Below, piece by piece: positions 1 through 7,498 of a stretch of DNA of 35,557 bases (positions are counted from its first letter, which is position 1; every line of letters begins with the position of its first letter). This stretch comes from Methylobacterium sp. GXS13 (GTDB lineage: Bacteria; Pseudomonadota; Alphaproteobacteria; Rhizobiales; Beijerinckiaceae), in NCBI RefSeq assembly GCF_001455965.1, contig NZ_LKKO01000056.1, positions 1 through 35,557 of the forward strand. Direction: 5' to 3'. The position numbers and the translations under genes are program-made. The notes below the pieces were generated by a model that was not told the DNA's origin, did not search any database, and saw only the letters and a program-made list of their open reading frames with translations.

Positions 1-38
1 TCAGCATCTGCCCCCGCCCGGCCGCTGCCCGTGCCGGA

Positions 39-1754
39 TCACCCCAGCAGCCGCGACCGCGCCCGGCGCGAGCCGTCGATGACCTCGAAGCCGCCGGCCG
101 CGCTCAGCATGTGCAGGCGGGAGCCGGGCCAGGCCGCCCCGGGGCCGAGGCGCGTCTCGACCCGCTGCTCGTAGCCGTCGGCGTCGAGCCGCAGGATCCG
201 GGCGAGGCCGAGCGCCGCGCCGTAGCCCTGGCGGCAATCCTGCACCGGCCGGATCAGGGCGCCGTCGCGGGCCACGATCGGCCCGGCCGCCCGGGCCGAG
301 CCGACATCGATCAGCACGGGGTTGCGCGGATGCGGCGTCCAGGGGCCGCGGAAATGCGGCGCGTGCCAGAGGTGGAGGGTGTCGGAATAGCTGCCCCCGC
401 CGGCCCGGACCGTGGCGAACATCCACCAGCACCCGTCGTGACGCACCAGCGTGGCGTCGCCCGCGACCACGTGATCGACCAGCACCGCCTCGTGCACCCA
501 GCCCCCCGGGAAGGCGGTCGCCCGGTACAGGTCGATCGTACCCGAGGCGTGGGATTCCGGGATCATCCAGACCGCGCCGTCCGCCTCGAACACGAACGGG
601 TAGGAGAGGTGGGTCTCGAGCTCCAGCACCGGCTCTGGGCGACCGCGCGGCCCGGATTCATCGAAGCCCAGCGCCGAGATCACGCCCTTGCCGCGGCGAT
701 AATCGAATTCCTCGACGAACAGGGTGACGGATCCGCCATGGGCGATCGCGAACGGGTCGGCGTAGAAGCGGCGCCCGTCATCGGGCAGGTCGGTCCAGCC
801 GCCCTCGGGATGGCGGCGCAGGTCGATCAGATCGGGGCCAACGACCCGCCGCCAGCCGACGCGCCATTGCGGGCTGTGGAAGCAGAGGGCGTAGAGCCGG
901 CGGGCGATCTGCCGGGCGAGCCCGCTCGCGGCGCGCCGGCTGACGCCGAGGCCGCCGAGGTCGAACCGCGACCCCGGCTGCAGCGGCGCCTCGGATCCGT
1001 CCGGGAGGCGCGGCGAGGCGGCGCCGTCGAGGGCCCCGGTGATCAGCGTGATGCTGCGGGCGAGATAATCCTCGAAGGCGACGAGCATCACCGTGTGGGA
1101 TTCCGCGCCGAGGCGCCCGACCGCCACCGGGGATCCGTCGGGACCCCGCAGGGCCGCCACCGGGGCCCGCCCGGCGAACAGGGCGGCCAGCAGGCCGGCC
1201 TCGCCCGGCATCCCGTCGAAGTCGAGCCGCCAGACCGGGCGACCCGCGTCGGATCCGGCGCGGGCGCCGGAGAGGTCGAGGACGAGGTCGGGCTCGTCCG
1301 CCGCGGCATCCGTCCCGTAGGCGGCGAACGCCATCGGCTCGGCCGCGGTGGCCAAGCCCGGGCGGGGCAGGCCGTGGATCGCCGCTTCCAGGCGGAACAG
1401 CAGCTCCGCATTGGGCGGCAGCCCATGGGCGCCCGCGACCCATTCGACCCGCAGGCGCCGCTCCGCCCGCTGGCCGAGCTGATCGAGGAGGCGGATATGC
1501 CAGCCGCGCAGGGTCCGGCGGTCGAGCCGCACGGTGATCTGCCGCGCCGCCGGCGGCACCGCGACCCTGCGGGGCTCCGGCCGGACCGGCCCGCGGCTGG
1601 TCCCGGCGGGGGGGCGATTCGCGGCCCCGATCGACCGGTCCATCCGGTGGACGATGCTGCCGGGGTGTGGAGGGGCCCCGTCCCGCAGGCCGACGATCCC
1701 CGTTCCCGGCGAGGCTCCCATCGGCGGCGTGCTGAATCCCGTAACGACGCTCAC
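39..1754 (-). CDS. Glucosamine inositolphosphorylceramide transferase-like beta-propeller protein
   Basis: The C-terminal ~300 residues carry spaced repeats of the type YADPF, FVEEFDYRRGKG, SYPFVFE, WMIPESHASGTIDLYRA, GDATLV..WWMF and AAGPIVARDG. This pattern is typical of the five-bladed beta-propeller found at the N-terminus of plant GINT1 and in bacterial polysaccharide/formyltransferase-like proteins. The N-terminal ~250 residues are a weaker, possibly formyltransferase-like domain. I chose the GTG at 1754 because an AGGG lies seven bases before it; a TTG at 1835 and ATGs at 1721 and 1643 are alternatives. No signal peptide is evident. A role in cell-surface glycan or glycolipid synthesis is inferred only from the family; substrate is unknown. 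The next gene on this strand would lie beyond the left window edge. Confidence 0.75.
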   Translation of the reverse strand: MSVVTGFSTPPMGASPGTGIVGLRDGAPPHPGSIVHRMDRSIGAANRPPAGTSRGPVRPEPRRVAVPPAARQITVRLDRRTLRGWHIRLLDQLGQRAERRLRVEWVAGAHGLPPNAELLFRLEAAIHGLPRPGLATAAEPMAFAAYGTDAAADEPDLVLDLSGARAGSDAGRPVWRLDFDGMPGEAGLLAALFAGRAPVAALRGPDGSPVAVGRLGAESHTVMLVAFEDYLARSITLITGALDGAASPRLPDGSEAPLQPGSRFDLGGLGVSRRAASGLARQIARRLYALCFHSPQWRVGWRRVVGPDLIDLRRHPEGGWTDLPDDGRRFYADPFAIAHGGSVTLFVEEFDYRRGKGVISALGFDESGPRGRPEPVLELETHLSYPFVFEADGAVWMIPESHASGTIDLYRATAFPGGWVHEAVLVDHVVAGDATLVRHDGCWWMFATVRAGGGSYSDTLHLWHAPHFRGPWTPHPRNPVLIDVGSARAAGPIVARDGALIRPVQDCRQGYGAALGLARILRLDADGYEQRVETRLGPGAAWPGSRLHMLSAAGGFEVIDGSRRARSRLLG

Positions 1755-1814
1755 CGCGAACCCTGACGACGCCCGAAGACAACCATCGATACGGTTATCA
1801 CATGATCGAATGCT

Positions 1815-1918
1815 ATCGCTCTCTGGAGCGATCAAACAAGTCTGGTCGATGGTTCACCATTGCAGGCGGTTAATCCGCGGCGGATTCTGTTGAAAAATCT
1901 CGGGATCTGTTTTTTACG
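1815..1918. promoter_or_regulatory. Intergenic control region with two palindromes and a promoter-like hexamer pair
   Basis: The gap 1755-2039 separates divergent genes and is visibly more A/T rich than its surroundings. It holds a perfect palindrome at 1815-1832 (ATCGCTC, 4-base spacer, GAGCGAT) and a second at 1872-1886 (AATCCGC, G, GCGGATT). TTGAAA at 1890-1895 and TTTACG at 1913-1918, spaced 17 bases, could be a promoter for the gene at 2040. The palindromes look like repressor or activator sites but no cognate regulator is adjacent. Confidence 0.35.
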
Positions 1919-2039
1919 CATGGCGATAAGCCACCCGAACACCACCGTGATACCATGCCACGCGGTGATCCCGGCCTCCCTCGGGAACCCGCGGATCGGC
2001 TTGGCGGTTCGCCCGTGAGATGTGATGCGGAGAGACGAC

Positions 2040-2330
2040 ATGACACGCAAGATGATGCCGCTGGCCGCGATGCTGCTCATCGGCCTTCCGAGTGCGGCCT
2101 TCGCCTGGGGCGGCGGCGGTGGCGGCGGTGACAGCGGCAGCGGCCTCTCGCCCTACGCGGCGCTGAGCGGCAACGACCGTTCGGCCGGCGTCAACAACGG
2201 CAATTACCGCGACCCGGCTCTCGACCCGTATATCCGCGCCTACGATCCCGAGGCTGCCGCCCGCGCCGCGACACCCCCGGCCGCCCAGCCGCGCCTGCGC
2301 ATGCGGCCCTATTACGGCTATCCCTACTGA
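2040..2330 (+). CDS. Small secreted glycine-rich protein, function unknown
   Basis: A 96-residue protein with a clear Sec signal peptide (MTRKMMPLAAMLLIGLPSAA, cleavage near AFA-WG), followed by a run of seven glycines, a Ser/Gly stretch, and a Pro/Tyr-rich end with the motif RPYYGYPY. The ATG at 2040 is preceded by GGAGAG at a six-base gap, which decides it over an upstream ATG at 2022. The Gly-rich, Tyr-ended composition fits a periplasmic or envelope-associated protein. I do not recognise a named family. It is transcribed divergently from the gene at 39-1754 and convergently with the lipoprotein gene. Confidence 0.7.
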   Translation: MTRKMMPLAAMLLIGLPSAAFAWGGGGGGGDSGSGLSPYAALSGNDRSAGVNNGNYRDPALDPYIRAYDPEAAARAATPPAAQPRLRMRPYYGYPY

Positions 2331-2343
2331 GCGGCAGCGCGAT

Positions 2344-2373
2344 CCGCCGGGCCTCCTTGTGGGGCCCCGGCGG
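2344..2373. terminator. Hairpin between convergent genes, probable bidirectional terminator
   Basis: CCGCCGGGCC at 2344-2353 pairs with GGCCCCGGCGG at 2363-2373 with a single bulge and a nine-base loop. It lies between the convergent stops at 2330 and 2379. There is no T run, so efficiency is uncertain. Confidence 0.45.
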
Positions 2374-2378
2374 GCCGG

Positions 2379-2867
2379 TCAGGACCGCTCCGATCCGGCG
2401 GCCCGGACCCGCTTGAGTACCCAATGGCCGCCGGAGGGCTTGCAGCCGGTGCCGCGCACGAAGCGGCTGCGGCCGGGCCCGATCACCGAGGCCAGAAAAT
2501 TGCGGCAGATCAGGTCGTCCGCGACATAGGGCAGGCCGGTCGGATTGACCGCGCCGTGCAGGCCGGTCTCCGGGTTGTCCCATTTCACCGGACGGCCGTT
2601 GCCCTGCGGATCGAGGGCGACCGACAGCGCCGCGCGGGCGCGTCGCCAATCCTCTTCCCCGAGATCGGACCCGAAGCTCGTTGGCCGCTTCTCGATGCTG
2701 CCGGTGACCACGGGCTCTTCGGCCACGGGGGGCGTCGCCGCAGGCTCACCGCGGAAGACGAGCAGCGGCTGGCTGCAGCCGGACAGGAGCATCGCCAGCG
2801 ACAGGGCTGTCATCGCCACAGGGGCGCGCAACCGTCGGCTTGGCTCTTTACACGCGCATCGCCGCAT
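2379..2867 (-). CDS. RT0821/Lpp0805-like surface lipoprotein
   Basis: A 162-residue protein with a lipoprotein signal: basic N-terminus, a hydrophobic stretch (ALSLAMLLSG) and a lipobox ending LLSGC at about residue 31. The mature part contains EEDWRRARAALSVALDPQG and VKWDNPETGLHGAV, then ICRNF and a C-terminal Lys/Arg-rich strand. That arrangement is the hallmark of the RT0821/Lpp0805 family of alphaproteobacterial surface proteins related to the 17-kDa surface antigen tail. The ATG at 2867 has only a weak ribosome site; an internal ATG at 2813 would shorten the signal. It is divergent from pdxH, with about 90 bases between the start codons for shared promoters. Biochemical role unknown. Confidence 0.75.
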   Translation of the reverse strand: MRRCACKEPSRRLRAPVAMTALSLAMLLSGCSQPLLVFRGEPAATPPVAEEPVVTGSIEKRPTSFGSDLGEEDWRRARAALSVALDPQGNGRPVKWDNPETGLHGAVNPTGLPYVADDLICRNFLASVIGPGRSRFVRGTGCKPSGGHWVLKRVRAAGSERS

Positions 2868-2959
2868 TACACCTGACTCACGACGGGCTATCCGCTCGAC
2901 CGAACATGCCGATGTCGGTGCCCCCTCAGGCCCTGGACGCGGCAGGCAGGAGTCTTGCC

Positions 2960-3601
2960 GTGGATCAGTTAAGGACCGATGACCCGAAGGCCGGCGCGCC
3001 TGCCCCGACCTCGGACTTCACGCTGAGCGACGATCCGGTCGCGCCGTTTTCCGCCTGGATGCGCGAGGCGGAGGCCGCCGAGCCCGAGGATGCGAACGCG
3101 ATGGCGCTGGCCACCGCCGGGTCGGACGGGCTGCCCGACGTGCGCATGGTGCTGCTGAAGGGCTTCGACGCGCACGGCTTCGTGTTCTACACCAACATCC
3201 AGTCCGCCAAGGGCGAGGAGCTGGCCCAGAACCCTCAGGCCGCCCTGGTGCTGCATTGGAAGAGCCTGCGCCGGCAGATCCGCGCCCGCGGGCCGGTCTC
3301 GCCGGTGACGCCGGAGGAAGCCGACGCGTATTTCGAGAGCCGCCGCCGGGAGAGCCGGCTCGGCGCCATCGCCAGCCAGCAATCCCGCCCGCTCGCCGAC
3401 CGCGCCACGCTGATGGCCACGGTCACGGAGCTGGCCGCCCGCTACGAGGACGGCCCGATTCCCCGGCCCGAGCATTGGACCGGATTCCGCATCGCGCCGG
3501 TGTCTCTGGAATTCTGGCAGAACGGCGATTACCGCCTGCACGACCGGGTCCGGTTCACCCGCGCGGGCGACGGCTGGAGCCGGTCGCGGCTGTATCCGTA
3601 G
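2960..3601 (+). CDS. pdxH: Pyridoxine/pyridoxamine 5'-phosphate oxidase
   Basis: FMN-dependent oxidase that converts pyridoxine or pyridoxamine 5'-phosphate to pyridoxal 5'-phosphate, the last or salvage step of vitamin B6 synthesis, in the cytosol. Diagnostic blocks are DPVAPFSAWM, RMVLLKGFD, FVFYTNIQSAKG, LHWKSLRRQIR, the SRLGAIAS-QSR segment and the C-terminal PEHWTGFRI..EFWQ..RLHDR..RLYP, which bind FMN and substrate. I set the start at GTG 2960, preceded by a perfect AGGAG seven bases away; this gives 213 residues, matching the usual family length. ATG codons at 2840 and 2906 lack ribosome sites and would add 22 to 40 non-conserved residues. It stands alone, divergent from the lipoprotein gene and convergent with rplY. 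Confidence 0.93.
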   Translation: MDQLRTDDPKAGAPAPTSDFTLSDDPVAPFSAWMREAEAAEPEDANAMALATAGSDGLPDVRMVLLKGFDAHGFVFYTNIQSAKGEELAQNPQAALVLHWKSLRRQIRARGPVSPVTPEEADAYFESRRRESRLGAIASQQSRPLADRATLMATVTELAARYEDGPIPRPEHWTGFRIAPVSLEFWQNGDYRLHDRVRFTRAGDGWSRSRLYP

Positions 3602-3610
3602 CAGAGTCCC

Positions 3611-3716
3611 GGTTTCAAAAGGTCGAGACCTTTTGCGGGTGCGGGCAGAGCCCGCTGCTCTCGTGGGCTCCGCCCCCGAACCCCGCCAAAGGGCTGAGCC
3701 CTTTGGGAACCCCTGA
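3611..3716. repeat. Dispersed multi-hairpin repeat, copy 1
   Basis: Successive small palindromes: CAAAAGGT/ACCTTTTG (3616-3635), a GCGGGC/GCCCGC hairpin, and CCAAAGGGC-TGA-GCCCTTTGG (3686-3706). The same order of modules recurs, reverse complemented, at 11436-11549 and partly at 33127-33190. It fills the space between the convergent genes pdxH and rplY. Confidence 0.8.
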
Positions 3717-3722
3717 AACGAA

Positions 3723-3749
3723 GAGAGCCCCGGCGGGGCCGGGGCTCTC
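3723..3749 (-). terminator. Intrinsic terminator of rplY
   Basis: A perfect 12-bp stem (GAGAGCCCCGGC with GCCGGGGCTCTC) and a three-base loop. On the minus strand it is followed by TTCGTTTC, and it lies 25 bases past the rplY stop. Confidence 0.75.
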
Positions 3750-3774
3750 GACGATGCGCGGCGTGCGACGAGGC

Positions 3775-4464
3775 TCAGGCCTCCTCGCCGTCCTTCTTCT
3801 CTTCGTCCTCGGAAGCGGCCTCTTCGGCCTTCTCCTCGGCGGCCTCGGCCGACTGCGCCTCGGCGATCGCGGCCTCCTCGGCCTCGACCTCGGCGCCCAT
3901 CACGGTCGGCGGCACGATGTTGGCCACCGGATCGGTGGGCTCGCCCGTGTGGGTGCCGGCCGGGATCTTGACGTCGGAGACGTGGATCACGTCGCCGATT
4001 TCGCGGCCGGTCAGGTCGACCTCGATCGCGTCCGGGATCTGGTCCGGGGCGACGTCGAGGGTCAGGGTGTGGGCGACGATGTTGAGGGTGCCGCCGAGCT
4101 TCTTGATGCCGGGGGCCGCGTCCTCGTTGATGAAGTGCACCGGCACCTCGACGGTCACGGTCTGACCGGAGACGACGCGCAGGAAGTCGACATGCAGCGG
4201 GACGCCGGAGACCGGGTCGAGCTGGAAGTCGCGCGGGATCGCCCGGACGGTCTTGCCGCCGGCCTTGATCTCGAACAGCGTGGTCTTGAAGCCGCCGGCG
4301 TAGATCAGGGTGCGGGCGCGGACGAGGTCGATGGCGATGGATTGCGGCGGCTGGCCGCCTCCGTACACGACGGCGGGAACTTGACCCTGGCGACGAACGG
4401 CCCGGGCGGCCCCCTTGCCGACCCGGTCGCGTGCCACGGCCTCAAGCGTCTTGACTGCGCTCAT
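3775..4464 (-). CDS. rplY: 50S ribosomal protein L25/general stress protein Ctc
   Basis: Large-subunit protein that binds 5S rRNA. Residues 1-95 form the L25 beta-barrel (LEAVARDRVGKGAARAVRRQ, VPAVVYGGG, HVDFLRV) and residues 100-190 the Ctc/TL5 C-terminal beta-domain (VEVPVHFINE, LTLDVAPDQIPDAIEVDL, GDVIHVSDVKIP). Residues 191-229 are a very acidic Ala/Glu tail ending in Asp-Gly-Glu-Glu-Ala, common in alphaproteobacteria. The ATG at 4464 has GAAGGAT upstream, and longer reading-frame extensions have no such site. Its usual neighbour pth does not follow here; the gene is followed by a strong terminator. A terminator-like hairpin 39 bases before its start codon suggests leader control. Confidence 0.95.
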   Translation of the reverse strand: MSAVKTLEAVARDRVGKGAARAVRRQGQVPAVVYGGGQPPQSIAIDLVRARTLIYAGGFKTTLFEIKAGGKTVRAIPRDFQLDPVSGVPLHVDFLRVVSGQTVTVEVPVHFINEDAAPGIKKLGGTLNIVAHTLTLDVAPDQIPDAIEVDLTGREIGDVIHVSDVKIPAGTHTGEPTDPVANIVPPTVMGAEVEAEEAAIAEAQSAEAAEEKAEEAASEDEEKKDGEEA

Positions 4465-4502
4465 GGCGTGATCCTTCAAATGATGGCTGGATCCGGAAAA
4501 CG

Positions 4503-4526
4503 AAAAAGCCGCCCGACGCGGACGGC
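4503..4526 (-). terminator. Terminator-like hairpin in front of rplY, possible attenuator
   Basis: On the minus strand GCCGTCCG-CGT-CGGGCGGC (one G-U pair) is followed by TTTTTCG, a textbook intrinsic terminator. It lies 97 bases past the stop of the gene at 4623 and only 39 bases before the rplY ATG, which leaves no room for a full promoter plus leader downstream of it. A larger imperfect hairpin (about 4541-4576, GCGCCC arms) precedes it and could be part of a switching leader. Confidence 0.6.
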
Positions 4527-4622
4527 TGTGACCTTCCCGGTGCGCCCCTGCCTCCAAGGGTGTCGGAGGGCGCGCCGTGCGCATACACGGATGGGGGTGG
4601 GTTGGCAATGTTTGGGTGGGGC

Positions 4623-5066
4623 CTACGCTGCGGCCAAGCCGCGTCGGAGAATGATGCGGATCGCCTCGTCCCGTGTCGGTTGCTCCGGCCTGGACAAGCG
4701 CCACGCATCGATCGCGCTCAGCACATCCCCGGGAATGGCGGTGGCCCCGGTCGGTGAGGTCGCGTCTCTTACCGGGGCGTCCGCTGTCACGCCGAGCTTC
4801 TGAAGGGAAAAGAACGACTCGCTCTCCGGCGTCATGGTCAGGGTGACGGCGACGCTCTCCCGGGCAGCCAATCGGTCGACCACGTCATGCGCCTCGCGCA
4901 AATCCAGGCCGAAGGTCACCAGCGCCCGCACGAGGCTCACCGGCTGCTCGATCGCGCCCGGAGCCTCCAGGACAAGATCAACGGGGATACCGGAAGGGCG
5001 GCGGTCGCCGGCCTCGTTTCGGTCCTGCCCCCGTCGTTCGAGCGCCTCCTTCAATGACGATCGCAT
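4623..5066 (-). CDS. Unknown protein with ribbon-helix-helix-like C-terminus; antitoxin-like
   Basis: A 147-residue protein of no named family that I can identify. Residues ~40-75 (LVRALVTFGLDLREAHDVVD) resemble the helical part of a ribosomal L7/L12 C-terminal fold. The last ~35 residues (LSAIDAWRLSRPEQPTRDEA, then IRIILRRGL) have the spacing of the ribbon-helix-helix tail seen in many antitoxins and small DNA-binding proteins. The ATG at 5066 has GAGAGG nine bases upstream. It overlaps the preceding gene by 89 bases in another frame, so the two are certainly co-transcribed and perhaps translationally coupled. Antitoxin or autoregulator is an inference from architecture only. Confidence 0.6.
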   Translation of the reverse strand: MRSSLKEALERRGQDRNEAGDRRPSGIPVDLVLEAPGAIEQPVSLVRALVTFGLDLREAHDVVDRLAARESVAVTLTMTPESESFFSLQKLGVTADAPVRDATSPTGATAIPGDVLSAIDAWRLSRPEQPTRDEAIRIILRRGLAAA

Positions 5067-5298
5067 CGACTTGAGCCTCTCTTAGAATCTCCGCACCGAT
5101 TGCGTTGAGCCCAGCGCGCCCGGGGGCGCCTCTGTGCAGCCCTTGGATGTGCGCCCGGCGAAAGTACAATGTTCGGCCGATCTGCTCCAGCTCACCCACC
5201 GCCTCCAAACGTCCGATCGGTGTCGTGATCGCGATCAGCACCGTGTTGCCGCGGCCGTAATCGGTCACCGCGATGGAAACGGAGCCAGCCGGCCACAC
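4978..5298 (-). CDS. Unknown 106-residue protein, first gene of an overlapping pair
   Basis: A compact protein with two halves. The N-terminal beta-rich part contains GRGNTVLIAITTPIGRLEAV and GRTLYFRRAHIQG. The C-terminal half has GRAGLNAIGAEILREAQ, VDAIVIEGG and a basic proline-rich end (KRGRRPPPFRYPR). The start is GTG at 5298, supported by TGAGG eight bases upstream. It runs 89 bases into the next gene in a different frame. Its small size, basic tail and a partner with a ribbon-helix-helix-like tail suggest a toxin-antitoxin-type cassette, but no catalytic motif is recognisable and another paired function is equally possible. Confidence 0.6.
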   Translation of the reverse strand: MWPAGSVSIAVTDYGRGNTVLIAITTPIGRLEAVGELEQIGRTLYFRRAHIQGLHRGAPGRAGLNAIGAEILREAQVDAIVIEGGARTTGAGPKRGRRPPPFRYPR

Positions 5299-5626
5299 CT
5301 GCGAACCTCATCGATTCGAACAGCCGTATGCTGCGTGGATGACCGCGCGCTGACAACACGCCAGCGGGCTATGAGCGTGATAAAGTCATACGCACGGCCA
5401 TGCGCGCGCCGCCCCTTTTCCCGAGCGCATGCAGCGGCAGCGGAATGCGACCCGGGACCCAGCACAGGACAACGCGAAGCGTCCGCTTGCAGCAACGCCG
5501 CGTCCCGATGGTGCCGCTGCGCGGCGCATGGCCTGCTGGGCCCCGGATCGCCTTCCACTGACGTTCCAGGCATCCGGGAAAGGGCCGCGCTTCAACCGGC
5601 AACAGACCACCCGTCCAACCGCTCCC
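5299..5626. other. Gene-free stretch between the unknown pair and the ABC permease
   Basis: No open frame here has convincing composition, start signal or motif. The region must contain the promoter for the minus-strand pair that begins at 5298 and the 3' end of the ABC transporter transcript. I see no clear terminator or repeat in it. Confidence 0.5.
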
Positions 5627-6520
5627 TTACGGTCGCAGCCCCGCAAGCGCCTGCCGCGCCCGGCGCCGTTGCAGCCACACGGTCAGGCCGAGCGCCGCCG
5701 CGATCACCAGGGCGGAGAACGCCGTCGTGGTGGTGCCCAGCGCGTAGATCTCCGGGGTCGTCACCGTGGTGGTCAGGCCCTGCAACTCCAGCGGCAGGGT
5801 GTTGCGGCCGCCGATCGCCTGGCTGGTGCGGGCGAGCTCGTCGAAGGACAGGGTGAAGCCGAACAGGGCGACACCGACCAGCGCGGGAGCCAGGATCGGC
5901 ACCACCACGTGCCGCAGCGTCTGCGCCCCGGTGGCGCCGAGGTCGCGGGCGGCCTCCTCGTAGGCCGGGCTGAACCGGTTGAACACCGCGAACATGATCA
6001 GCAGGCCGAAGGGCAGCGTCCAGGTGAGATGCGCCCCCAGCGCCGACGTATAGAGGCCCATGAAGGTGCCATGGTCCTGCAGGAAGCCCCAGCCGGTGGC
6101 CTCGGCAACCGCCTTGACCGCATCGTCGAGGAGCCGGAATTCCAGCCCGATCCCGAGCGAGACCACGATCGAGGGCACGATCAGGCTCGACACCGCCAGG
6201 GCGAAGACCAGGCCCGCCCCCCGGAACCCCTTGCGGAAGGCGAGGCCGGCATAGAACGCCAGGGTGACGGTGAGCGCCATCACCACCAGCCCGAGCATCA
6301 GCGAGCGCCGGAGCGCCGCCCAGATGTCGACGACGCCGACCCCCTCCCACAGCTTGGCGAACCAGTGGGTCGAGACCCCGTTCATCGGGAAGGTCAGGCC
6401 GCCGGACGGGCCCTGGAAGCTCAAGGCCAGGATCGTCAGCGTCGGCCCGTACAGGAACAGGACGTAGAGGGAAAAAATCCCGGCGAGCCCGTAGAAGGCA
6501 AAGCCGCGCGGCCGGTCCAT
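5627..6520 (-). CDS. ABC transporter permease, PotC type
   Basis: Inner-membrane subunit of a spermidine/putrescine-type ABC importer. It has an N-terminal membrane segment (FYGLAGIFSLYVLFLYGPTL) followed by about five more. The cytoplasmic EAA loop EEAARDLGATGAQTLRHVVV docks the ATPase. The motif LILALSFQ-like start and the C-terminal TPEIYALGTTTTAFSALVI match PotC-like permeases. It is the last gene of the ABC operon, 17 bases after the sister permease stop; TGAGGG sits just before its ATG. Substrate cannot be read from the permease; the adjacent hydantoinase suggests a ureide, hydantoin or amine. Confidence 0.88.
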   Translation of the reverse strand: MDRPRGFAFYGLAGIFSLYVLFLYGPTLTILALSFQGPSGGLTFPMNGVSTHWFAKLWEGVGVVDIWAALRRSLMLGLVVMALTVTLAFYAGLAFRKGFRGAGLVFALAVSSLIVPSIVVSLGIGLEFRLLDDAVKAVAEATGWGFLQDHGTFMGLYTSALGAHLTWTLPFGLLIMFAVFNRFSPAYEEAARDLGATGAQTLRHVVVPILAPALVGVALFGFTLSFDELARTSQAIGGRNTLPLELQGLTTTVTTPEIYALGTTTTAFSALVIAAALGLTVWLQRRRARQALAGLRP

Positions 6521-6537
6521 CCCTCAGAGCTCCATTC

Positions 6538-7470
6538 TCAAAGTTCCCGGCGCAGGTCGATCATCCGGGTGAGCCCCAGGATCATCAGCAGCACGGCGGC
6601 GAGCAGCACCACGGCGTTGGCGGCCGCCGCCGGGAACTGCAGGTAGGCCATCTGCACCTGGATCACCTTGCCGACGCTGGCGATCTGCTGGCCGCCCATC
6701 ACGCCGACCGTGACGAAGTCGCCCATCACCAGGGTGACCACGAAGATCGACCCGATGGCGATGCCGGGCTTGGCGAGCGGCAGCACCACGTTCCAGAGGG
6801 TCTGGAATCCGGAGGCTCCGCAATCCCGCGCCGCCTCGATCAGCGACCGGTCGATGCGGGCCAGGCTGTTGAAGATCGGCACGATCATGAACACCGTGTC
6901 GAGGTGGACGAAGGCCAGCACCACCGCGAAGTCGGAATAGAGCAGGCCCTCGATCGGCGCCTTGATCAGCCCGAGGCTGCGGAGCGTGTCGTTGACCAGG
7001 CCGTTGCGGCCCAGCAGCGGGATCCACGAGATCATGCGGATCACGTTCGAGGTCCAGAACGGGATCGTGCAGAGCAGGAACAGGCCCATCCGCACCGTGT
7101 CCGAGCGGATGTGGAAGGCCAGGAAGTAGGCGATGGCAAAGCCCAGCGGCAGGGTGATCGCCAGGGTCAGCGCGACGAATTTCACGGTCGAGAGATAGGT
7201 GCGGATTGTGGTGCAGAGGTCGGCCGACAGGCAGCCGTCGAACACGTCGGCGTAGTTCTGCAGGGTGAGCGCCGGGGTGATCGCGTATTCGTTGTATTCC
7301 CAGAACGACACGATGCCGGTGAGCAACAGCGGCACCACCAGGAAGACCAGGAACACCAGGGCGAGCGGCGCCGCCTGGAGATAGGCCAGGCTTAGCCGGC
7401 GCCGTTGGGGGGCGGCGGCGACCGGCGCGGCGGCGGCCTCGCCGGTGTGGGGGAGGGCGAGGTCGTTCAC
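6538..7470 (-). CDS. ABC transporter permease, PotB type
   Basis: Partner permease of the importer. After ~30 polar residues the first membrane helix (LAYLQAAPLALVFLVFLVVP) leads into a periplasmic loop with YNEYAITPALTLQNY, then further helices. The EAA loop is IEAARDCGASGFQTLWNVVL followed by PLAKPG. The motif PFWTSNVIRMISW-IPLLGRNG is typical of the PotB/PotH group. The start is GTG at 7470 with no strong ribosome site, so the N-terminus is the least certain part. It lies 108 bases downstream of the binding-protein gene, with two hairpins between them that may set expression ratios. Confidence 0.88.
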   Translation of the reverse strand: MNDLALPHTGEAAAAPVAAAPQRRRLSLAYLQAAPLALVFLVFLVVPLLLTGIVSFWEYNEYAITPALTLQNYADVFDGCLSADLCTTIRTYLSTVKFVALTLAITLPLGFAIAYFLAFHIRSDTVRMGLFLLCTIPFWTSNVIRMISWIPLLGRNGLVNDTLRSLGLIKAPIEGLLYSDFAVVLAFVHLDTVFMIVPIFNSLARIDRSLIEAARDCGASGFQTLWNVVLPLAKPGIAIGSIFVVTLVMGDFVTVGVMGGQQIASVGKVIQVQMAYLQFPAAAANAVVLLAAVLLMILGLTRMIDLRREL

Positions 7471-7498
7471 GGGAGGGCCTGTGACGGCGCGGCGGTCT

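Noticed and set aside
1..432. Minus-strand open frame of 143 codons at the left edge
   Set aside because: It overlaps the glycan-related gene in another frame and is Arg/Pro-rich low-complexity, typical of an out-of-frame reading of GC-rich coding DNA.
1832..2080. 82-codon minus-strand frame in the gap before the Gly-rich protein
   Set aside because: No ribosome site, starts inside the opposite gene, and composition is not protein-like.
3256..4803. Plus-strand open frame of ~515 codons across pdxH and rplY
   Set aside because: It runs through two well-supported genes out of frame or antisense and shows no family motif.
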